A stretch of DNA of 64,000 nt from assembly GCF_003345255.1 (NCBI RefSeq), contig NZ_CP029331.1:744001-808000 (forward strand). The letters run 5' to 3'. Of the stretch, positions 1-8,751 are shown in pieces. Below the pieces are notes generated by a model that saw nothing but the letters and a program-made list of their open reading frames with translations, did not search any database and was not told where the DNA came from. Made by a program: the position numbers and the translations under genes. The stretch comes from Pseudothauera hydrothermalis (lineage in GTDB: Bacteria; Pseudomonadota; Gammaproteobacteria; Burkholderiales; Rhodocyclaceae). The first letter of the stretch is position 1, and each line of letters opens with the position of its first letter.

Positions 1-672
1 CATGCCGCTAGCCGCAGCCACTGCAAAGGCGAGCGCCCGGCCATAACCGGCGGCAGCCAGGGCCATGGCCACGATCAGTCCCTCGGGCACATTTTGCAGC
101 GAGATGCCGGTGGCCACTGCCTGAGCGCTCGCCTGGCCAGCCGCCACGCCGATGGCCAAGCCTTCTGGAATGTTATGGACGGCAATGGCGAATACGAACA
201 GCCACACCGCCTTGGCCGAGCGTTGAGCATTGGGTGCGTGGTCGTGCGGCAGCGCGCGGTCGAGCGCCAGTAATGCCAGCGCCCCGGCGCACAGCGCTAC
301 CACCACGGTGAGTACCGCGTCAGTGCGGCCGCGGCCCAGCGCTTCGGCGGCGGCGATGCCGGGAATCAACAGCGAAAACACCGCGGCGGCCAGCATCACC
401 CCGGCGCCGAAGCCAAGCAGCATGCCTTGGGCGCCGGCACCAATGCGGCGGGTGATCAGCACCGGTAACGCACCCAGCCCGGTTGCCAAGGCAGCCATGG
501 CGCCGCCGGTGAGCGCGCCGTGCAGGGGCGCATCGATACGTGGCAAAGCCGCGGACCCCTGCATTGCGAGCAAACCCAGGCCAAGCAGGGCGATGACCCA
601 GCCGGCCAACGCGCGCGCCAAACCGGCGGGGTTGCCAGGCTTGAAGTGCAAGCGGGCAAGGCGTGCTGTCAT
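1..672 (-). CDS. ZIP family divalent metal transporter, C-terminus cut off by the window edge
   Basis: Membrane protein expected to import Zn2+ or related divalent metals. The 224 visible residues read from ATG at 670-672 to the window edge with no stop. Hydrophobic segments alternate with short loops. The two hallmark ZIP motifs are visible: HNIPEGLA in transmembrane segment 4 and QNVPEGL in segment 5, which form the metal path. A short histidine-bearing loop (LPHDHAP) lies between segments 3 and 4, as in many ZIP proteins. A good Shine-Dalgarno (AGGAG) lies about 8 bases upstream of the ATG. The last segments lie outside the window. Family assignment is firm; the metal is not determined. 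Confidence 0.9.
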   Translation of the reverse strand, partial: MTARLARLHFKPGNPAGLARALAGWVIALLGLGLLAMQGSAALPRIDAPLHGALTGGAMAALATGLGALPVLITRRIGAGAQGMLLGFGAGVMLAAAVFSLLIPGIAAAEALGRGRTDAVLTVVVALCAGALALLALDRALPHDHAPNAQRSAKAVWLFVFAIAVHNIPEGLAIGVAAGQASAQAVATGISLQNVPEGLIVAMALAAAGYGRALAFAVAAASGM

Positions 673-719
673 GATCGATACTCCTGTTCCAGACTCAGAG
701 CAGATGCGGTTTCACTCCC

Positions 720-748
720 ACTATCGATCAGGGCGGCACATAGTTCAA
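720..748 (-). promoter_or_regulatory. possible sigma70 promoter of the ZIP gene
   Basis: On the minus strand a -35-like TTGAAC (743-748) and a -10-like GATAGT (720-725) are separated by 17 bases and lie about 50 bases upstream of the ZIP start. The surrounding 117 bases between the ZIP gene and cfa are clearly AT-richer than their neighbours. No Zur-like palindrome was recognised. Confidence 0.35.
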
Positions 749-789
749 ATTGAATGAAACAAATAATTCGATAGATCGGTTTTATTTTG

Positions 790-1983
790 TCAGGCCGGCC
801 GCCGATAACCGCCGGCCACGCCCTGCGGCGACAGTACGATTTGCCACAACTGCGTGGTCCGCGCGCGGAAGCTGCCAGCGCAGGCGAGCAGGTAATAGCG
901 CCACATGCGATAAAAGCGTGGGCCGTAACGCTCGGCAAAGCGTGGCCATGCGGCCTCGAAATTGGCATGCCAGGCCATCAGCGTGCGGTCGTAGTCGGCG
1001 CCGAAGTTATGAACGTCTTCGATGACGAACAGATTCTCGCTGGCGTCGGCGATCTGGCCCAGCGAAGGCAGGTCGCCATTGGGGAAGATGTATCGATCGA
1101 TCCACGGATCGGTGGGCGTGCGACGATATTTCTTGCCGATGGTGTGCAGCAGGAACAGGCCATCGTCGCTCAGGCAGCGGTGCGCAACCGCGAAGAAATG
1201 ACGATGGTTTTTGTAACCGACATGCTCGAACATGCCGACAGAGGCCACGCGGTCGAAGCGTTGGTCGCCGGTTGCGTTGAATTCGCGATAATCGGCCAGG
1301 TGGAAGGTCACCGGCAGGCCGGCGCAGCGCGCTCGACCGTATTCGGCTTGTTCCCGCGAGATGGTCAGGCCGACACAGGTAACGCCATAACGTTCGGCGG
1401 CAAACTTCATCAGGCTGCCCCAGCCGCAGCCGATATCCAAGAGGCGCATGCCCGAGTTCAGACCGAGCTTGCGGCAGATCAGGTCGAGCTTGGCCTCCTG
1501 CGCGCGGGCAAGATCGTTTGCATCGTTCCAATAGCCGCAGGTATAGGCCATGTAGGGGTCGAGCATGGCCTCGAAGAAATCATTGCCAAGATCGTAATGG
1601 ACTTGGCCCACCTGCCAGGCGCGCCCCAGGCTTTGCAGGTTACGCAGCTTGGCGCGCAAGCCCTGCAGTAACATGGTGGCGGAGCCTACCCGCTCGTCCA
1701 AGCGGGCGCGCAGCAAGTGGGCGATGAGTTCGTCGACCCGTTCGCAGTCCCACCAGCCGTCCATGTAGCTCTCCCCCAGCCCCAGACTGCCGGTGGCCAG
1801 AATGCGCTCGGCGGTCTGGGGATGATGAATCTGCATGTCCCAGGGGCGCTTGCCGTTTATTGCGATACCGGCCTCGTCCAGCAACGCGGCGAAGACCGCC
1901 TCGGTACTACGTGCGCGCTGCCCATTTTGGCGCGTGCGCGCCTCGGCAGGTGCGAGCGTGGTGCGAGATTGAGCGTTTCCCAT
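790..1983 (-). CDS. cfa: cyclopropane-fatty-acyl-phospholipid synthase
   Basis: Transfers a methylene group from S-adenosylmethionine to the double bond of unsaturated acyl chains in membrane phospholipids. The 397-residue product has the SAM-binding motif LLDIGCGWGS at about residues 181-190. It also has the conserved segment ACAGSFRARTTQLWQ near the C-terminus, which holds the conserved cysteine known from the E. coli enzyme. The reading frame is open further upstream, but the ATG at 1981-1983 is preceded by AAAGGAGAT at good spacing and gives a normal family length. No partner genes are adjacent; it is transcribed away from dnaX. Confidence 0.95.
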   Translation of the reverse strand: MGNAQSRTTLAPAEARTRQNGQRARSTEAVFAALLDEAGIAINGKRPWDMQIHHPQTAERILATGSLGLGESYMDGWWDCERVDELIAHLLRARLDERVGSATMLLQGLRAKLRNLQSLGRAWQVGQVHYDLGNDFFEAMLDPYMAYTCGYWNDANDLARAQEAKLDLICRKLGLNSGMRLLDIGCGWGSLMKFAAERYGVTCVGLTISREQAEYGRARCAGLPVTFHLADYREFNATGDQRFDRVASVGMFEHVGYKNHRHFFAVAHRCLSDDGLFLLHTIGKKYRRTPTDPWIDRYIFPNGDLPSLGQIADASENLFVIEDVHNFGADYDRTLMAWHANFEAAWPRFAERYGPRFYRMWRYYLLACAGSFRARTTQLWQIVLSPQGVAGGYRRPA

Positions 1984-2106
1984 CGCGTTTGATCTCCTTT
2001 CTCCGATGCACACGGCAATCCAACGGCAAGACAGCGCCTGCCGCGATGCATTCACTATAGAAAACCGGCCGAGCGTCGATTTCCACGGGCGGCCCTTGCC
2101 CGGCGC

Positions 2107-2190
2107 TCAGAAAGCGTTACGCGCGTAGTGGGCGAACACCGTGCATACGGCGTCGAATAGCTCGTCGAGTGTGATTTGAGGCGGGCGCAT
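2107..2190 (-). CDS. possible 27-residue small protein
   Basis: An ATG preceded by AGGGAGC at about 7 bases opens a 27-codon frame beginning MRPPQITLDELFD and ending in AHYARNAF. It lies in the cfa-dnaX spacer on the cfa strand. No family is recognised. It could be a real small protein, the remnant of a larger gene, or chance; the ribosome binding site is its only support. Confidence 0.2.
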   Translation of the reverse strand: MRPPQITLDELFDAVCTVFAHYARNAF

Positions 2191-2345
2191 GGCCGGTGCT
2201 CCCTGAATCGGTCAGGCTTGGTGTCGATGCGATAAGCTTGAACGCCAAGCGATGGCGCGGCCAATTGTGTGTGTCAATGATCTCGATTGCCGGCAATCAT
2301 CCGTGTCGGAACTGCGCCGGCAGCCCAAGTTGCCACGGTCTGTCT

Positions 2346-2356
2346 GCTAGAATCGC
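2346..2356 (+). promoter_or_regulatory. -10 element of dnaX, short or absent leader
   Basis: The 11-mer GCTAGAATCGC contains TAGAAT (2348-2353), preceded by TG one base upstream as in an extended -10. It ends only 5 bases before the dnaX ATG. A start site 6-8 bases downstream of the -10 would fall at the ATG, and no Shine-Dalgarno is visible, so the mRNA may be leaderless. The same 11-mer occurs upstream of proS and of the NudJ-like gene. Confidence 0.5.
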
Positions 2357-2361
2357 CCGCC

Positions 2362-4206
2362 ATGAGCTATCAGGTCCTTGCGCGCAAATGGCGGCCGAAG
2401 TCTTTCGCTACGCTGGTCGGCCAGGAGCATGTCGTCCGGGCGCTTACCCATGCGCTGGCTACCGGGCGCCTGCACCACGCTTGGCTGTTCACCGGCACCC
2501 GCGGGGTGGGCAAGACCACCATCAGCCGCATTCTGGCCAAGGCGCTCAATTGCCAAACCGGTGTCACGGCCGAACCCTGCGGGCAGTGTGCTGCCTGCCA
2601 GGCGATCGACGCCGACCGCTTCCCGGACTATGTCGAAATGGATGCCGCCTCAAACCGAGGTGTCGACGATATGGCCGCACTGCTCGACAAAGCGGTTTAT
2701 GCACCAACCCAAGGGCGCTACAAGGTCTACATGATCGACGAAGTGCACATGCTCACCGGGCATGCCTTCAACGCCATGCTCAAGACACTTGAAGAGCCGC
2801 CCGAGCACGTCAAGTTCATCCTCGCCACCACCGACCCGCAAAAGATCCCGGTCACCGTGCTGAGCCGCTGCTTGCAGTTCAATCTCAAACAGATGCCGCC
2901 GGGACACATCGTCGAGCACCTTGGTCGCATTCTCGAAGCCGAAGGGATTTCCTTCGAAGCCTCCGCCCTGCGCCATCTGGCTAAAGCCGCGCACGGCTCG
3001 ATGCGCGATGCTTTGTCGTTGCTCGATCAGGCCATCGCTCATGGCTCCGGCAAGGTGGAGGAAGAAGCGGTGACCCAGATGCTCGGCACCGTGGGCGATG
3101 ACCACCTGTATGCGGTGTTCGATGCGCTGCTTGCCGGTAACGCCGACGCGCTGCTAGCCGTGGCCGATACCATGGCCGCGCGCAGTCTGTCTTTCGGCGC
3201 GGCGCTGCAATCGCTCGCCTCGCTCTTACACCGCATCGCCGTGCTGCAGTTCGCTCCCGCGGCGATTGCCGACGAGGCCGAACGCAGCCGGCTGCGACCC
3301 TACGCCGACGGCTTCGATGCCGAGTATCTGCAACTTGCCTATCAGATCGCCATTCACGGCCGCGATGAACTGCCGCTGGCGCCCGACGAGCAGGCTGGCT
3401 TTGTCATGACTTTGTTGCGCCTGCACGCATTCCGCCCCGAAAACCCGCCGTTGCTGGGCGCTTCTGGCGGGGCGGACAGCGGTGGCAGCGGGCGAGCCCG
3501 GCCGCTGGCCGGATCGGTGTCGCAACGCCCGGCGGTTCCGCCGGACCGGCTGGCTGCCGCCGACGGCGCACGGTCTGCTTCGGCCGCTGCTCAGCAGGGC
3601 AAGGCGGTTACGACGGCCGCCATGTCGACTCCCCGGGTCCGCGCGGAGGCGATGGCGGCTGAGCCTGCGCGCGCCCATTTGCCGCCGTGGGAAGACTTGC
3701 CCCCGGAAGCTTTTGCGCACACCGAGGCCGGCGCGCCGGTCGCACGCAGTCCGGCCGAACCGCCATCGCCGGTCGCCGCGCCCCAGCATGGCGGCGTTGG
3801 GAATGCGCCGCGTATGCCTTCCGGCAGTGAGGAGTGGCATGCGCTGGTGCGTGCGCTGGGACTGAGCGGGCTGGTGCGCGAACTGGCTCAGCACTGTGAG
3901 TGGGTGGGCGAGCACGGCAGCCAGGTCAGCCTGCGCGTGTCGCACGCCCATCGTCATTTGCTCGATATGAACCCGGCCAGTGTCGAGCGTTTGCAGGACG
4001 CGCTCGGGGCCTACTTTGGCCGCCCGCTCAAGCTCAAAATCGACATTGGGGCGATTGCCGAGGCCACCCCGGCTCAGCGTGATCAGGCCGAGCGCCAGGC
4101 GCGTCACGCGCAGGCGGTGGCCGCGCTGGAGGCAGACCCCTTTGTGCGCGCGCTGATCGAACGTTTCGACGCCACCTTGCTCGAATCCTCGGTCCGCCCG
4201 CTTTGA
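2362..4206 (+). CDS. dnaX: DNA polymerase III subunits gamma/tau
   Basis: ATPase of the clamp-loader complex, which loads the beta clamp on primed DNA and couples the replicative polymerases. The 614 residues begin [12 protein letters not shown]. They show Walker [10 protein letters not shown] at about residues 45-53, a zinc-binding cysteine cluster (PCGQCAAC) soon after, and the Walker B/DEVH region with MIDEVHML at about 124-131. Residues from about 380 to 490 are low-complexity Ala/Pro/Arg linker, followed by a tau C-terminal domain. No A-rich slippery heptamer of the E. coli gamma type is evident, so a gamma form cannot be predicted here. ybaB and recR follow on the same strand, the usual dnaX-ybaB-recR order. 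Confidence 0.96.
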   Translation: MSYQVLARKWRPKSFATLVGQEHVVRALTHALATGRLHHAWLFTGTRGVGKTTISRILAKALNCQTGVTAEPCGQCAACQAIDADRFPDYVEMDAASNRGVDDMAALLDKAVYAPTQGRYKVYMIDEVHMLTGHAFNAMLKTLEEPPEHVKFILATTDPQKIPVTVLSRCLQFNLKQMPPGHIVEHLGRILEAEGISFEASALRHLAKAAHGSMRDALSLLDQAIAHGSGKVEEEAVTQMLGTVGDDHLYAVFDALLAGNADALLAVADTMAARSLSFGAALQSLASLLHRIAVLQFAPAAIADEAERSRLRPYADGFDAEYLQLAYQIAIHGRDELPLAPDEQAGFVMTLLRLHAFRPENPPLLGASGGADSGGSGRARPLAGSVSQRPAVPPDRLAAADGARSASAAAQQGKAVTTAAMSTPRVRAEAMAAEPARAHLPPWEDLPPEAFAHTEAGAPVARSPAEPPSPVAAPQHGGVGNAPRMPSGSEEWHALVRALGLSGLVRELAQHCEWVGEHGSQVSLRVSHAHRHLLDMNPASVERLQDALGAYFGRPLKLKIDIGAIAEATPAQRDQAERQARHAQAVAALEADPFVRALIERFDATLLESSVRPL

Positions 4207-4249
4207 GACTCCCGAAACCCCCCCATTATCTATTGCGGAGAATGCCATC

Positions 4250-4573
4250 ATGATGAAAGGCGGTATTGCCGGGCTGATGAAACAGGCCCAGCAGATGCAG
4301 GAAACCATGAAGAAAATGCAGGAGCAACTGGCCTTGGTTGAGGTCGAGGGCCAGGCGGGCGCCGGCATGGTCAAAGTTGTCATGACCTGCAAGTACGATG
4401 TGCGTCGGGTCAGCATCGACGACTCGGTGATGGACGACAAAGAAATGCTCGAGGATCTGGTGGCGGCGGCCCTCAATGACGCGGTGCGCAAGGTCGAGGC
4501 CACGACCCAGGAGAAAATGGCTGCCTTCACCGCAGGGCTCAACTTGCCGCCAGGCATGAAGCTGCCGTTCTGA
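4250..4573 (+). CDS. ybaB: YbaB/EbfC family nucleoid-associated protein
   Basis: Small DNA-binding protein of the nucleoid, 107 residues, usual size for the family. The N-terminal helix [20 protein letters not shown] and the central beta region are typical of YbaB. Two ATGs stand in tandem at 4250; GGAG lies about 10 bases upstream. It sits 43 bases after dnaX and 13 bases before recR, so co-transcription is likely. Confidence 0.93.
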   Translation: MMKGGIAGLMKQAQQMQETMKKMQEQLALVEVEGQAGAGMVKVVMTCKYDVRRVSIDDSVMDDKEMLEDLVAAALNDAVRKVEATTQEKMAAFTAGLNLPPGMKLPF

Positions 4574-4586
4574 GCCCAGCCCGAAG

Positions 4587-5183
4587 ATGGCCTCGCCGTC
4601 CTGTCTGGATGAACTCATCGACGCGCTGCGCTGCTTGCCAGGAGTAGGTCCGCGCTCCGCCCAGCGCATGGCTTATCACCTGTTGCAGCGCGATCAACGC
4701 GGCGCGGCACGCTTGGCGCGAGCGATGGCTCAGGCGCTAGAGGTGCTGCGTCACTGCCAACGCTGCAATAACTTCTCCGAATCCGACCTCTGCGCGCGCT
4801 GTGCCAACCCGCAGCGCGACCGCAGCCTGCTATGCGTGGTGGAGATGCCGGCCGACTTGGCGATGATGGAGCAGACCCATGCCTACAACGGTCTGTACTA
4901 TGTGCTGATGGGCCGTTTGTCGCCGCTCGATGGCATCGGTCCGCGTGAGATCGGGTTGGACAAGCTGATTGCGCGCGCCACCGATGGCGAAGTCGCTGAA
5001 GTGATCCTGGCCACCAATTTCACCACGGAAGGCGAAGCAACCGCCCACACCGTGGCTGAGTTGCTGCGTGCTCGCGGGGTGAAGGTGAGCCGGCTGTCTC
5101 GCGGGGTGCCAGTCGGCGGTGAGCTGGAACATACCGATGCGGGCACCATCGCCCAGGCGCTGATCGAGCGTCGCAGCCTCTGA
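4587..5183 (+). CDS. recR: recombination protein RecR
   Basis: Works with RecF/RecO in RecA loading during gap repair. 198 residues, normal length. An N-terminal helix-hairpin-helix region ([20 protein letters not shown]) is followed by the four-cysteine zinc finger CQRC...CARC at about residues 54-72. The Toprim domain begins [16 protein letters not shown]. Last gene of the dnaX-ybaB-recR unit; a 190-base spacer with its own -10 element separates it from petA. Confidence 0.96.
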   Translation: MASPSCLDELIDALRCLPGVGPRSAQRMAYHLLQRDQRGAARLARAMAQALEVLRHCQRCNNFSESDLCARCANPQRDRSLLCVVEMPADLAMMEQTHAYNGLYYVLMGRLSPLDGIGPREIGLDKLIARATDGEVAEVILATNFTTEGEATAHTVAELLRARGVKVSRLSRGVPVGGELEHTDAGTIAQALIERRSL

Positions 5184-5316
5184 TGCCCGATTGGCGCGTG
5201 TTGCGTTGCGGCAGTGCTTTGGTCGCAAGCACTCACGCAGCGTACAACGGTTCGTGCAAAGCCTTGATTCACGCGGGAATTGGCTACATTTGCTTTTTCT
5301 GTTGCAGGGTTTTGGC

Positions 5317-5322
5317 TATAAT
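5317..5322 (+). promoter_or_regulatory. -10 box of the petABC operon
   Basis: A consensus TATAAT lies 51 bases upstream of the petA ATG in a T-rich stretch. No good -35 at 16-18 bases is visible. A GGGAAGAG Shine-Dalgarno follows just before the petA start. Confidence 0.55.
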
Positions 5323-5373
5323 CCCGGGGTTTTTTTGAATCCGGGTCTTTGGTTTCCTTTCAGGGAAGAGGTC

Positions 5374-5964
5374 ATGAGCGTTGATCAAAAAATGGACAGC
5401 GGCCGCCGCACCTTGCTGTTGGCGACGTCGGCCGCAGGCGGGGCAGCCGCTGTGGCAACGGCAGTACCGTTTGTCGCCAGCCTGACGCCATCGGAGCGCG
5501 CAAAAGCGGCCGGTGCGCCGGTCGAAGCCGACGTGAGCAAGCTCGCGCCGGGTGAAATGATGACCGTGGAGTGGCGGGGTAAGCCGGTGTGGATTTTGCG
5601 GCGCACGCCCGAGATGCTGGCGTCGCTGGATAAAACCGATGCGTTGGTGTCCGACCCGGAGTCCAACAAGCCGATGCAGCCGGATTACGCCAAGAACAAG
5701 CATCGCTCGATCAAGCCCGAATATCTGGTGGCGGTGGGCATTTGCACCCACCTGGGCTGTTCGCCATCCGAAAAGTTCAAGCCCGGTGCCGAGAGCGGTT
5801 TAGGCGCTGACTGGCCCGGCGGTTTCCTGTGCCCGTGCCATGGCTCGCAGTTCGACCTGGCCGGTCGTGTCTATCGCAGCATGCCTGCGCCAGACAATCT
5901 CGAAGTGCCGCCGCACAAGTACCTGGCGGAATCCCTGCTTCTCATCGGTGAAGACAAGGCGTAA
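5374..5964 (+). CDS. petA: ubiquinol-cytochrome c reductase, Rieske iron-sulfur subunit
   Basis: Carries the 2Fe-2S centre of cytochrome bc1 and takes the first electron from ubiquinol. 196 residues from ATG at 5374, chosen for the GGGAAGAG just upstream; the longer frame upstream has no support. Near the N-terminus a twin-arginine segment (SGRRTLLLATSAAGGA) precedes a hydrophobic stretch, so Tat export with a retained membrane anchor is expected. The cluster-binding motifs CTHLGC and CPCHGSQFD are both intact. First gene of petABC. Confidence 0.96.
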   Translation: MSVDQKMDSGRRTLLLATSAAGGAAAVATAVPFVASLTPSERAKAAGAPVEADVSKLAPGEMMTVEWRGKPVWILRRTPEMLASLDKTDALVSDPESNKPMQPDYAKNKHRSIKPEYLVAVGICTHLGCSPSEKFKPGAESGLGADWPGGFLCPCHGSQFDLAGRVYRSMPAPDNLEVPPHKYLAESLLLIGEDKA

Positions 5965-5968
5965 GGCG

Positions 5969-7237
5969 ATGACCTCCAAATCTCAGGCTTTGCTCAACTG
6001 GATCGACGAGCGCTTTCCGCTCACATCCACCTGGAAGGCGCACCTGTCCGAGTACTATGCGCCCAAAAACTTCAACTTCTGGTACTTCTTTGGCTCGCTG
6101 GCGCTTTTGGTGCTGGTGATCCAGATCGTCACCGGTATTTTTCTGGTGATGCATTACAAGCCGGACGGCACGCTCAATGCCTCCGGCGTACCGGTGGCCT
6201 TTGCCAGCGTGGAATACATCATGCGCGAGGTTCCGGGCGGCTGGTTGATCCGTTACCTGCATTCTACCGGTGCTTCGGCATTCTTCGTGGTGGTGTATCT
6301 GCATATGTTCCGCGGTCTGCTCTATGGTTCTTACCGCAAGCCGCGCGAGCTGATCTGGATCTTCGGTACGCTGATCTTCCTGGCGTTGATGGCTGAAGCG
6401 TTCATGGGATATCTGTTGCCTTGGGGGCAGATGTCTTACTGGGGCGCACAGGTGATCATCAACCTGTTCTCGGCGATTCCGTTGATCGGCCCGGACCTGT
6501 CGCTGCTCATCCGTGGTGACTACGTGGTCTCGGATGCCACGCTCAACCGCTTCTTCTCCTTCCACGTCATTGCCGTGCCACTGGTGCTGATCGGTCTGGT
6601 TGCCGCGCACATCATCGCGCTGCATGAAGTCGGCTCCAACAATCCGGATGGGGTGGAAATCAAGAAGAAGAAAGACGCCAACGGCGTGCCGCTGGACGGG
6701 ATTCCCTTCCATCCGTATTACACGGTCAAGGACATCGTCGGCGTGGTCGGTTTTCTGTTCTTCTTCAGCGCGGTGGTGTTTTTTGCGCCTGAAGGGGGCG
6801 GCTACTTCCTGGAGTACAACAACTTCATCCCGGCCGATCCGCTGAAAACCCCGCCGCATATCGCGCCGGTCTGGTACTTCACGCCCTTCTATTCCATTCT
6901 GCGTGCGGTCACCTATCCGCTGTTCGGATTGGATGCCAAGTTCTGGGGGGTGGTGGCCATGGGCGCTTCGGTGGTGATCATTGCTTTCCTGCCCTGGCTG
7001 GATCGCAGCCCGGTGAAGTCCATCCGTTACAAGGGGCCGATCTTCAAGACCGCGCTGGCGATTTTCGTGGTCTGCTTCTTCATTCTCGGCTACCTCGGCG
7101 TGCTGCCGCCGACGCCGGGTCGCACCCTGGTGGCGCAGATCTGCGCGGTGCTGTACTTCGCCTTCTTCCTCCTGATGCCGTGGTACAGCAAGATCGACAA
7201 GTGCAAACCCGAACCGGAAAGGGTGAATTTCAAATGA
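5969..7237 (+). CDS. petB: ubiquinol-cytochrome c reductase, cytochrome b subunit
   Basis: Integral membrane subunit of bc1 that holds hemes bL and bH and both quinone sites. 422 residues, starting 4 bases after the petA stop. The paired heme histidines are visible in RYLHSTGASAFFVVVYLHM and in FSFHVIAVPLV...AAHIIALHE. At the quinol oxidation site the usual PEWY is PVWY (HIAPVWYFTPFYSILRAV), a variant known in some proteobacteria. Its stop overlaps the petC start as ATGA, implying translational coupling. Confidence 0.96.
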   Translation: MTSKSQALLNWIDERFPLTSTWKAHLSEYYAPKNFNFWYFFGSLALLVLVIQIVTGIFLVMHYKPDGTLNASGVPVAFASVEYIMREVPGGWLIRYLHSTGASAFFVVVYLHMFRGLLYGSYRKPRELIWIFGTLIFLALMAEAFMGYLLPWGQMSYWGAQVIINLFSAIPLIGPDLSLLIRGDYVVSDATLNRFFSFHVIAVPLVLIGLVAAHIIALHEVGSNNPDGVEIKKKKDANGVPLDGIPFHPYYTVKDIVGVVGFLFFFSAVVFFAPEGGGYFLEYNNFIPADPLKTPPHIAPVWYFTPFYSILRAVTYPLFGLDAKFWGVVAMGASVVIIAFLPWLDRSPVKSIRYKGPIFKTALAIFVVCFFILGYLGVLPPTPGRTLVAQICAVLYFAFFLLMPWYSKIDKCKPEPERVNFK

Positions 7238-7989
7238 AGATGCGAGTAATCAATCTGTTCAAGCGCGCCGCGGCCGTGCTGCTGTTTGCGCCCTCGCTGG
7301 CGCTGGCCGCCGGGGCTGCGCTGCATCTGGATCGCGCCCCGGTGAGCAAGGATCCGGCTGCACTGCAACATGGCGCCAAGCTGTTCGTGAATTACTGTTT
7401 GAACTGCCACAGCGCCAGCTTCATGCGCTACAACCAGTTGCAGAACATCGGCCTGTCCGAGCAGCTAATCCGTGACAACCTGATGTTTACCGGCGAGCGT
7501 GTCGGTGACCTGATGAAGATCGCCATGCGTCCGGCCGATGCCAAAGTTTGGTTCGGGGCCGCGCCCCCGGACCTCACCCTGATCGCACGTCAGCGTGCCT
7601 CGGAGTTCGGCAGCGGCGCCGACTGGTTGTACACCTATCTGCGGCAGTTCTATCGGGATCCGAACCGGCCCACCGGCTGGAACAACGTGGTGTTCGAAAA
7701 CGTCGGCATGCCGCATGTGCTCTGGGAATTGCAGGGCGAGCAGGTGGCCAAGGTCGCCGAAAACCCCGACGGCAGCAAGCATATCGAGCTGTCGTTGGCC
7801 AAACCCGGCAAGCTGAGCGTGGAAGAGTATGATCGCGCGATCGCCGATCTGGTCTCCTTCTTGGTTTGGATGGGCGAACCGGTGGCCGAAAAACGCAAGC
7901 TGATCGGCACCTATGTGCTGATTTTCTTGGCTGGCCTGTTCGTGCTGAGCTACGCGCTGAAGAAGAATTACTGGAAGGACGTTCATTGA
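7234..7989 (+). CDS. petC: ubiquinol-cytochrome c reductase, cytochrome c1
   Basis: Heme c subunit of bc1 that passes electrons to periplasmic cytochrome c. 251 residues. The signal peptide ends around SLALAAG. The heme attachment site is CLNCH in NYCLNCHSASFMRYNQL. A candidate axial methionine lies in NVGMPHVLWE. The C-terminal anchor is GTYVLIFLAGLFVLSYALKK. The start ATG overlaps the petB stop. A strong terminator follows before sspA. Confidence 0.96.
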   Translation: MKMRVINLFKRAAAVLLFAPSLALAAGAALHLDRAPVSKDPAALQHGAKLFVNYCLNCHSASFMRYNQLQNIGLSEQLIRDNLMFTGERVGDLMKIAMRPADAKVWFGAAPPDLTLIARQRASEFGSGADWLYTYLRQFYRDPNRPTGWNNVVFENVGMPHVLWELQGEQVAKVAENPDGSKHIELSLAKPGKLSVEEYDRAIADLVSFLVWMGEPVAEKRKLIGTYVLIFLAGLFVLSYALKKNYWKDVH

Positions 7990-8041
7990 CCCCGGCGCTG
8001 GGTATGCGCCGCCAGGCCTAGTCGGCCTCGGTCACCTCAAA

Positions 8042-8079
8042 CGCACCACGCGAACGTCCGCGTGGTGCGCTTTGCTTTT
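8042..8079 (+). terminator. rho-independent terminator of petABC
   Basis: An 11-bp perfect stem, CGCACCACGCG (8042-8052) and CGCGTGGTGCG (8059-8069), with a 6-base loop, is followed by a T-rich tail CTTTGCTTTT. It lies between petC and sspA. Confidence 0.8.
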
Positions 8080-8100
8080 GTATCCGGAGTTTTACGCATC

Positions 8101-8697
8101 ATGATGAACTTATATTCCGGCACCACCGATCCGTTCAGCCACCGTTGCCGGATCGTGTTGTACGAGAAAGGCATGGACTTCGAGGTCATCGATGTCGATC
8201 TGTACAACAAGCCCGAAGACATTGCTGTCATCAACCCCTACAACCGTGTTCCGGTGCTGGTCGATCGTGATTTGGTGCTGTACGAGGCGAACATCATCAA
8301 TGAGTATATCGACGAGCGCTTCCCGCACCCGCAGCTCATGCCGCCCGATCCGATCATGCGCGCGCGTGCCCGCCAGTTGCTGCATACCTTTGAGCTGGAG
8401 CTGTTCTCGCATATCGACGCGCTGGAAAAAAATCAAAAAGCGGCCGAAAAGAGCCGGGCCCATGTGCGTGATGAACTGGTGCAACTGGCGCCGATTTTCG
8501 TCAAGCAAAAATACATGCTGGGCGAAGACTTCTCCATGCTGGATGTGGCCATCGCGCCGCTGCTATGGCGTCTGGAGCACTACGGCATCGAACTGCCCAA
8601 AGCGGCCGCCCCGCTGCTGAAGTATGCGGAGCGGATTTTCAGCCGCCAGGGATTCATCGATGCGTTGACGCCGTCCGAAAAGGTCATGCGCCGCTGA
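8101..8697 (+). CDS. sspA: stringent starvation protein A homolog
   Basis: Glutathione-S-transferase-fold protein that binds RNA polymerase and modulates transcription during starvation. 198 residues beginning MMNLYSGTTDPFSHRCRIVLYEK, closely following the family N-terminus. The start at 8101 is preceded by CCGGAG; the frame upstream is not supported. GST N-terminal (about 1-80) and C-terminal helical domains are present. sspB follows after a hairpin, the usual sspAB pairing next to petABC in betaproteobacteria. Confidence 0.93.
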   Translation: MMNLYSGTTDPFSHRCRIVLYEKGMDFEVIDVDLYNKPEDIAVINPYNRVPVLVDRDLVLYEANIINEYIDERFPHPQLMPPDPIMRARARQLLHTFELELFSHIDALEKNQKAAEKSRAHVRDELVQLAPIFVKQKYMLGEDFSMLDVAIAPLLWRLEHYGIELPKAAAPLLKYAERIFSRQGFIDALTPSEKVMRR

Positions 8698-8709
8698 TTT
8701 CATTCACCT

Positions 8710-8742
8710 GGTCCCGCCCCCAGTCGGCGGGGCCTGTTTTGT
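8710..8742 (+). terminator. weak terminator-like hairpin between sspA and sspB
   Basis: GGTCCCGCC (8710-8718) and GGCGGGGCC (8726-8734) can pair as a 9-bp stem with one G-U. TGTTTTGT follows. It could lower sspB expression relative to sspA. Confidence 0.5.
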
Positions 8743-8751
8743 AGTCTCCTG

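Larger units (their letters stand above)
1984..2361. other. intergenic region between cfa and dnaX (378 bases)
   Basis: Divergent spacer carrying the cfa leader, one doubtful 27-codon ORF on the minus strand, and the dnaX promoter element next to the dnaX start. No RNA gene or strong hairpin was recognised here. Confidence 0.5.

Noticed and set aside
2362-4206. Programmed frameshift in dnaX making the short gamma form
   Set aside because: No A-rich slippery heptamer followed by a stem-loop was seen at the expected place.
3226-4557. A 443-codon frame antisense to dnaX and ybaB
   Set aside because: It crosses two real genes and their spacer on the opposite strand and has low-complexity composition only.
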